64,000 nucleotides of DNA, from positions 20,665 to 84,664 of the forward strand of contig NZ_JAFCIY020000030.1 in NCBI RefSeq assembly GCF_020194955.2. The letters are read 5' to 3'. A program made the translations under genes and the position numbers. The notes beneath the pieces are model-generated. The model saw only the letters and a program-made list of their open reading frames with translations, was not told the origin of the DNA and searched no databases. Shown one piece after another: positions 63,635 through 64,000 of this stretch; the first letter of the stretch is position 1, and the number at the start of each line of letters is the position of its first letter. The stretch comes from Desulfuromonas sp. CSMB_57 (GTDB lineage Bacteria; Desulfobacterota; Desulfuromonadia; Desulfuromonadales; Syntrophotaleaceae).

Positions 63635-64000
63635 TCAAGGGAAAACGGAAATACGGCCATCCGAACTCACCGTCGTCTCCAGCAACACCTGGCCTTCGCC
63701 TTCGATGGCCAGGCAGCCGACAATCTGAAAGCGCAGAGCAAGATCGTCGTCTTCCCGGGGAACGAAGGTCACCTTGGCTCCGGCAAGCCGTGGTTCATAC
63801 TTGCGAATGGCACTGCAGATACTCTCTTCGATTTGCTTGATGGAGTCGGGAAAGTCCTGCAGATACCCGACGAAGTCCGGCGCACCGTAATCCTCGGCAA
63901 GGGGCACATTGCCCTGTCGGGTGTTGAGAATGCACTGCAGATGCGCCACCACCGAATCGATGCAGCGTTTGCGGCTTTGTTTGCCGCGCCGCATCGGTTC
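63635..64000 (-). CDS. tssE: T6SS baseplate subunit TssE (gp25-like), 5' end outside the window
   Basis: At least 119 codons with the frame open through the window edge (Met at 63994 may be internal). The sequence HLQCILNTRQGNVPLAEDYG then PDFVGYLQDF, and SAIRKYEPRL, matches the GPW/gp25 family with the EPR motif. It caps the sheath at the baseplate. It heads the visible tssE-tssF-tssG order, with sheath and membrane-complex genes expected beyond 64000. Confidence 0.9.
   Translation of the reverse strand, partial: EPMRRGKQSRKRCIDSVVAHLQCILNTRQGNVPLAEDYGAPDFVGYLQDFPDSIKQIEESICSAIRKYEPRLAGAKVTFVPREDDDLALRFQIVGCLAIEGEGQVLLETTVSSDGRISVFP

Overview
This 64 kb window is a high-GC bacterial chromosome segment, about 60-65 percent G+C by eye in most genes. 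Its gene set points to a Desulfuromonadales-type deltaproteobacterium related to Geobacter, Pelobacter or Desulfuromonas. The clues are a c-di-GMP-I riboswitch before a chemoreceptor, a 23S-intervening-sequence four-helix-bundle gene in a repeat-bounded cassette, a short HtpG, an IscR-like Rrf2 regulator, a PilT operon and a Tad/Flp gene group. The taxonomic call is inference; no rRNA is present.

Layout. 1-2708: surface-polysaccharide sugar supply (3' end of a GDP-mannose pyrophosphorylase/isomerase, then phosphomannomutase), split by a four-helix-bundle cassette with inverted repeats. 2709-5142: a repeat-rich spacer, a seven-repeat lipoprotein and a divergent exported protein with two classical C2H2 zinc-finger motifs. 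5163-8153: pilT with a partner gene, then an RhlE-type RNA helicase with a terminator in its leader. 8387-22136: methyltransferase, flavoprotein disulfide reductase, GAPDH, the YhaO/YhaN pair, a beta-CASP nuclease, a WecA-like transferase, tRNA-Leu(CAG), a glycosyltransferase and a DNPH1-like nucleotide hydrolase. 22234-33968 (minus strand): Na/phosphate transporter, DUF502, copper operon (DUF305-copA), riboswitch-controlled chemoreceptor, metF, glucan phosphorylase and Rrf2 regulator. 34173-43950: VanZ-like protein, an AddB/AddA-like nuclease-helicase pair, a heptanucleotide repeat, small proteins and a DUF255 thioredoxin-fold protein. 44258-47177: tadE, tadE, tadG-like and two Flp prepilins without any Tad machine. 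47371-49737: htpG and a small lipoprotein.

49802-64000 (minus strand) is part of a type VI secretion system (T6SS). In transcription order it holds tssE (cut by the window edge), tssF, a fused tssG-tssF, an LprI-like exported protein, a T4-lysozyme-like protein, vgrG, a PAAR protein with an unrecognised C-terminal domain, a small putative immunity gene, decayed copies of the effector tail and of that small gene cut by an integrase fragment, and clpV. TssA, B, C, J, K, L, M and Hcp are not in the window.

The most interesting observations are: (1) the in-frame TssG-TssF fusion next to a separate TssF, which could encode the known TssF2-TssG1 wedge with two different TssF subunits; (2) a muramidase-like gene paired with an LprI-type (lysozyme-inhibitor family) gene beside vgrG, in DNA of clearly lower G+C; (3) the displaced toxin-tail/immunity remnant ending at an integrase fragment; (4) the exported C2H2-finger protein; (5) a promoter-terminator-start order before the RNA helicase; and (6) the four-helix-bundle cassette.
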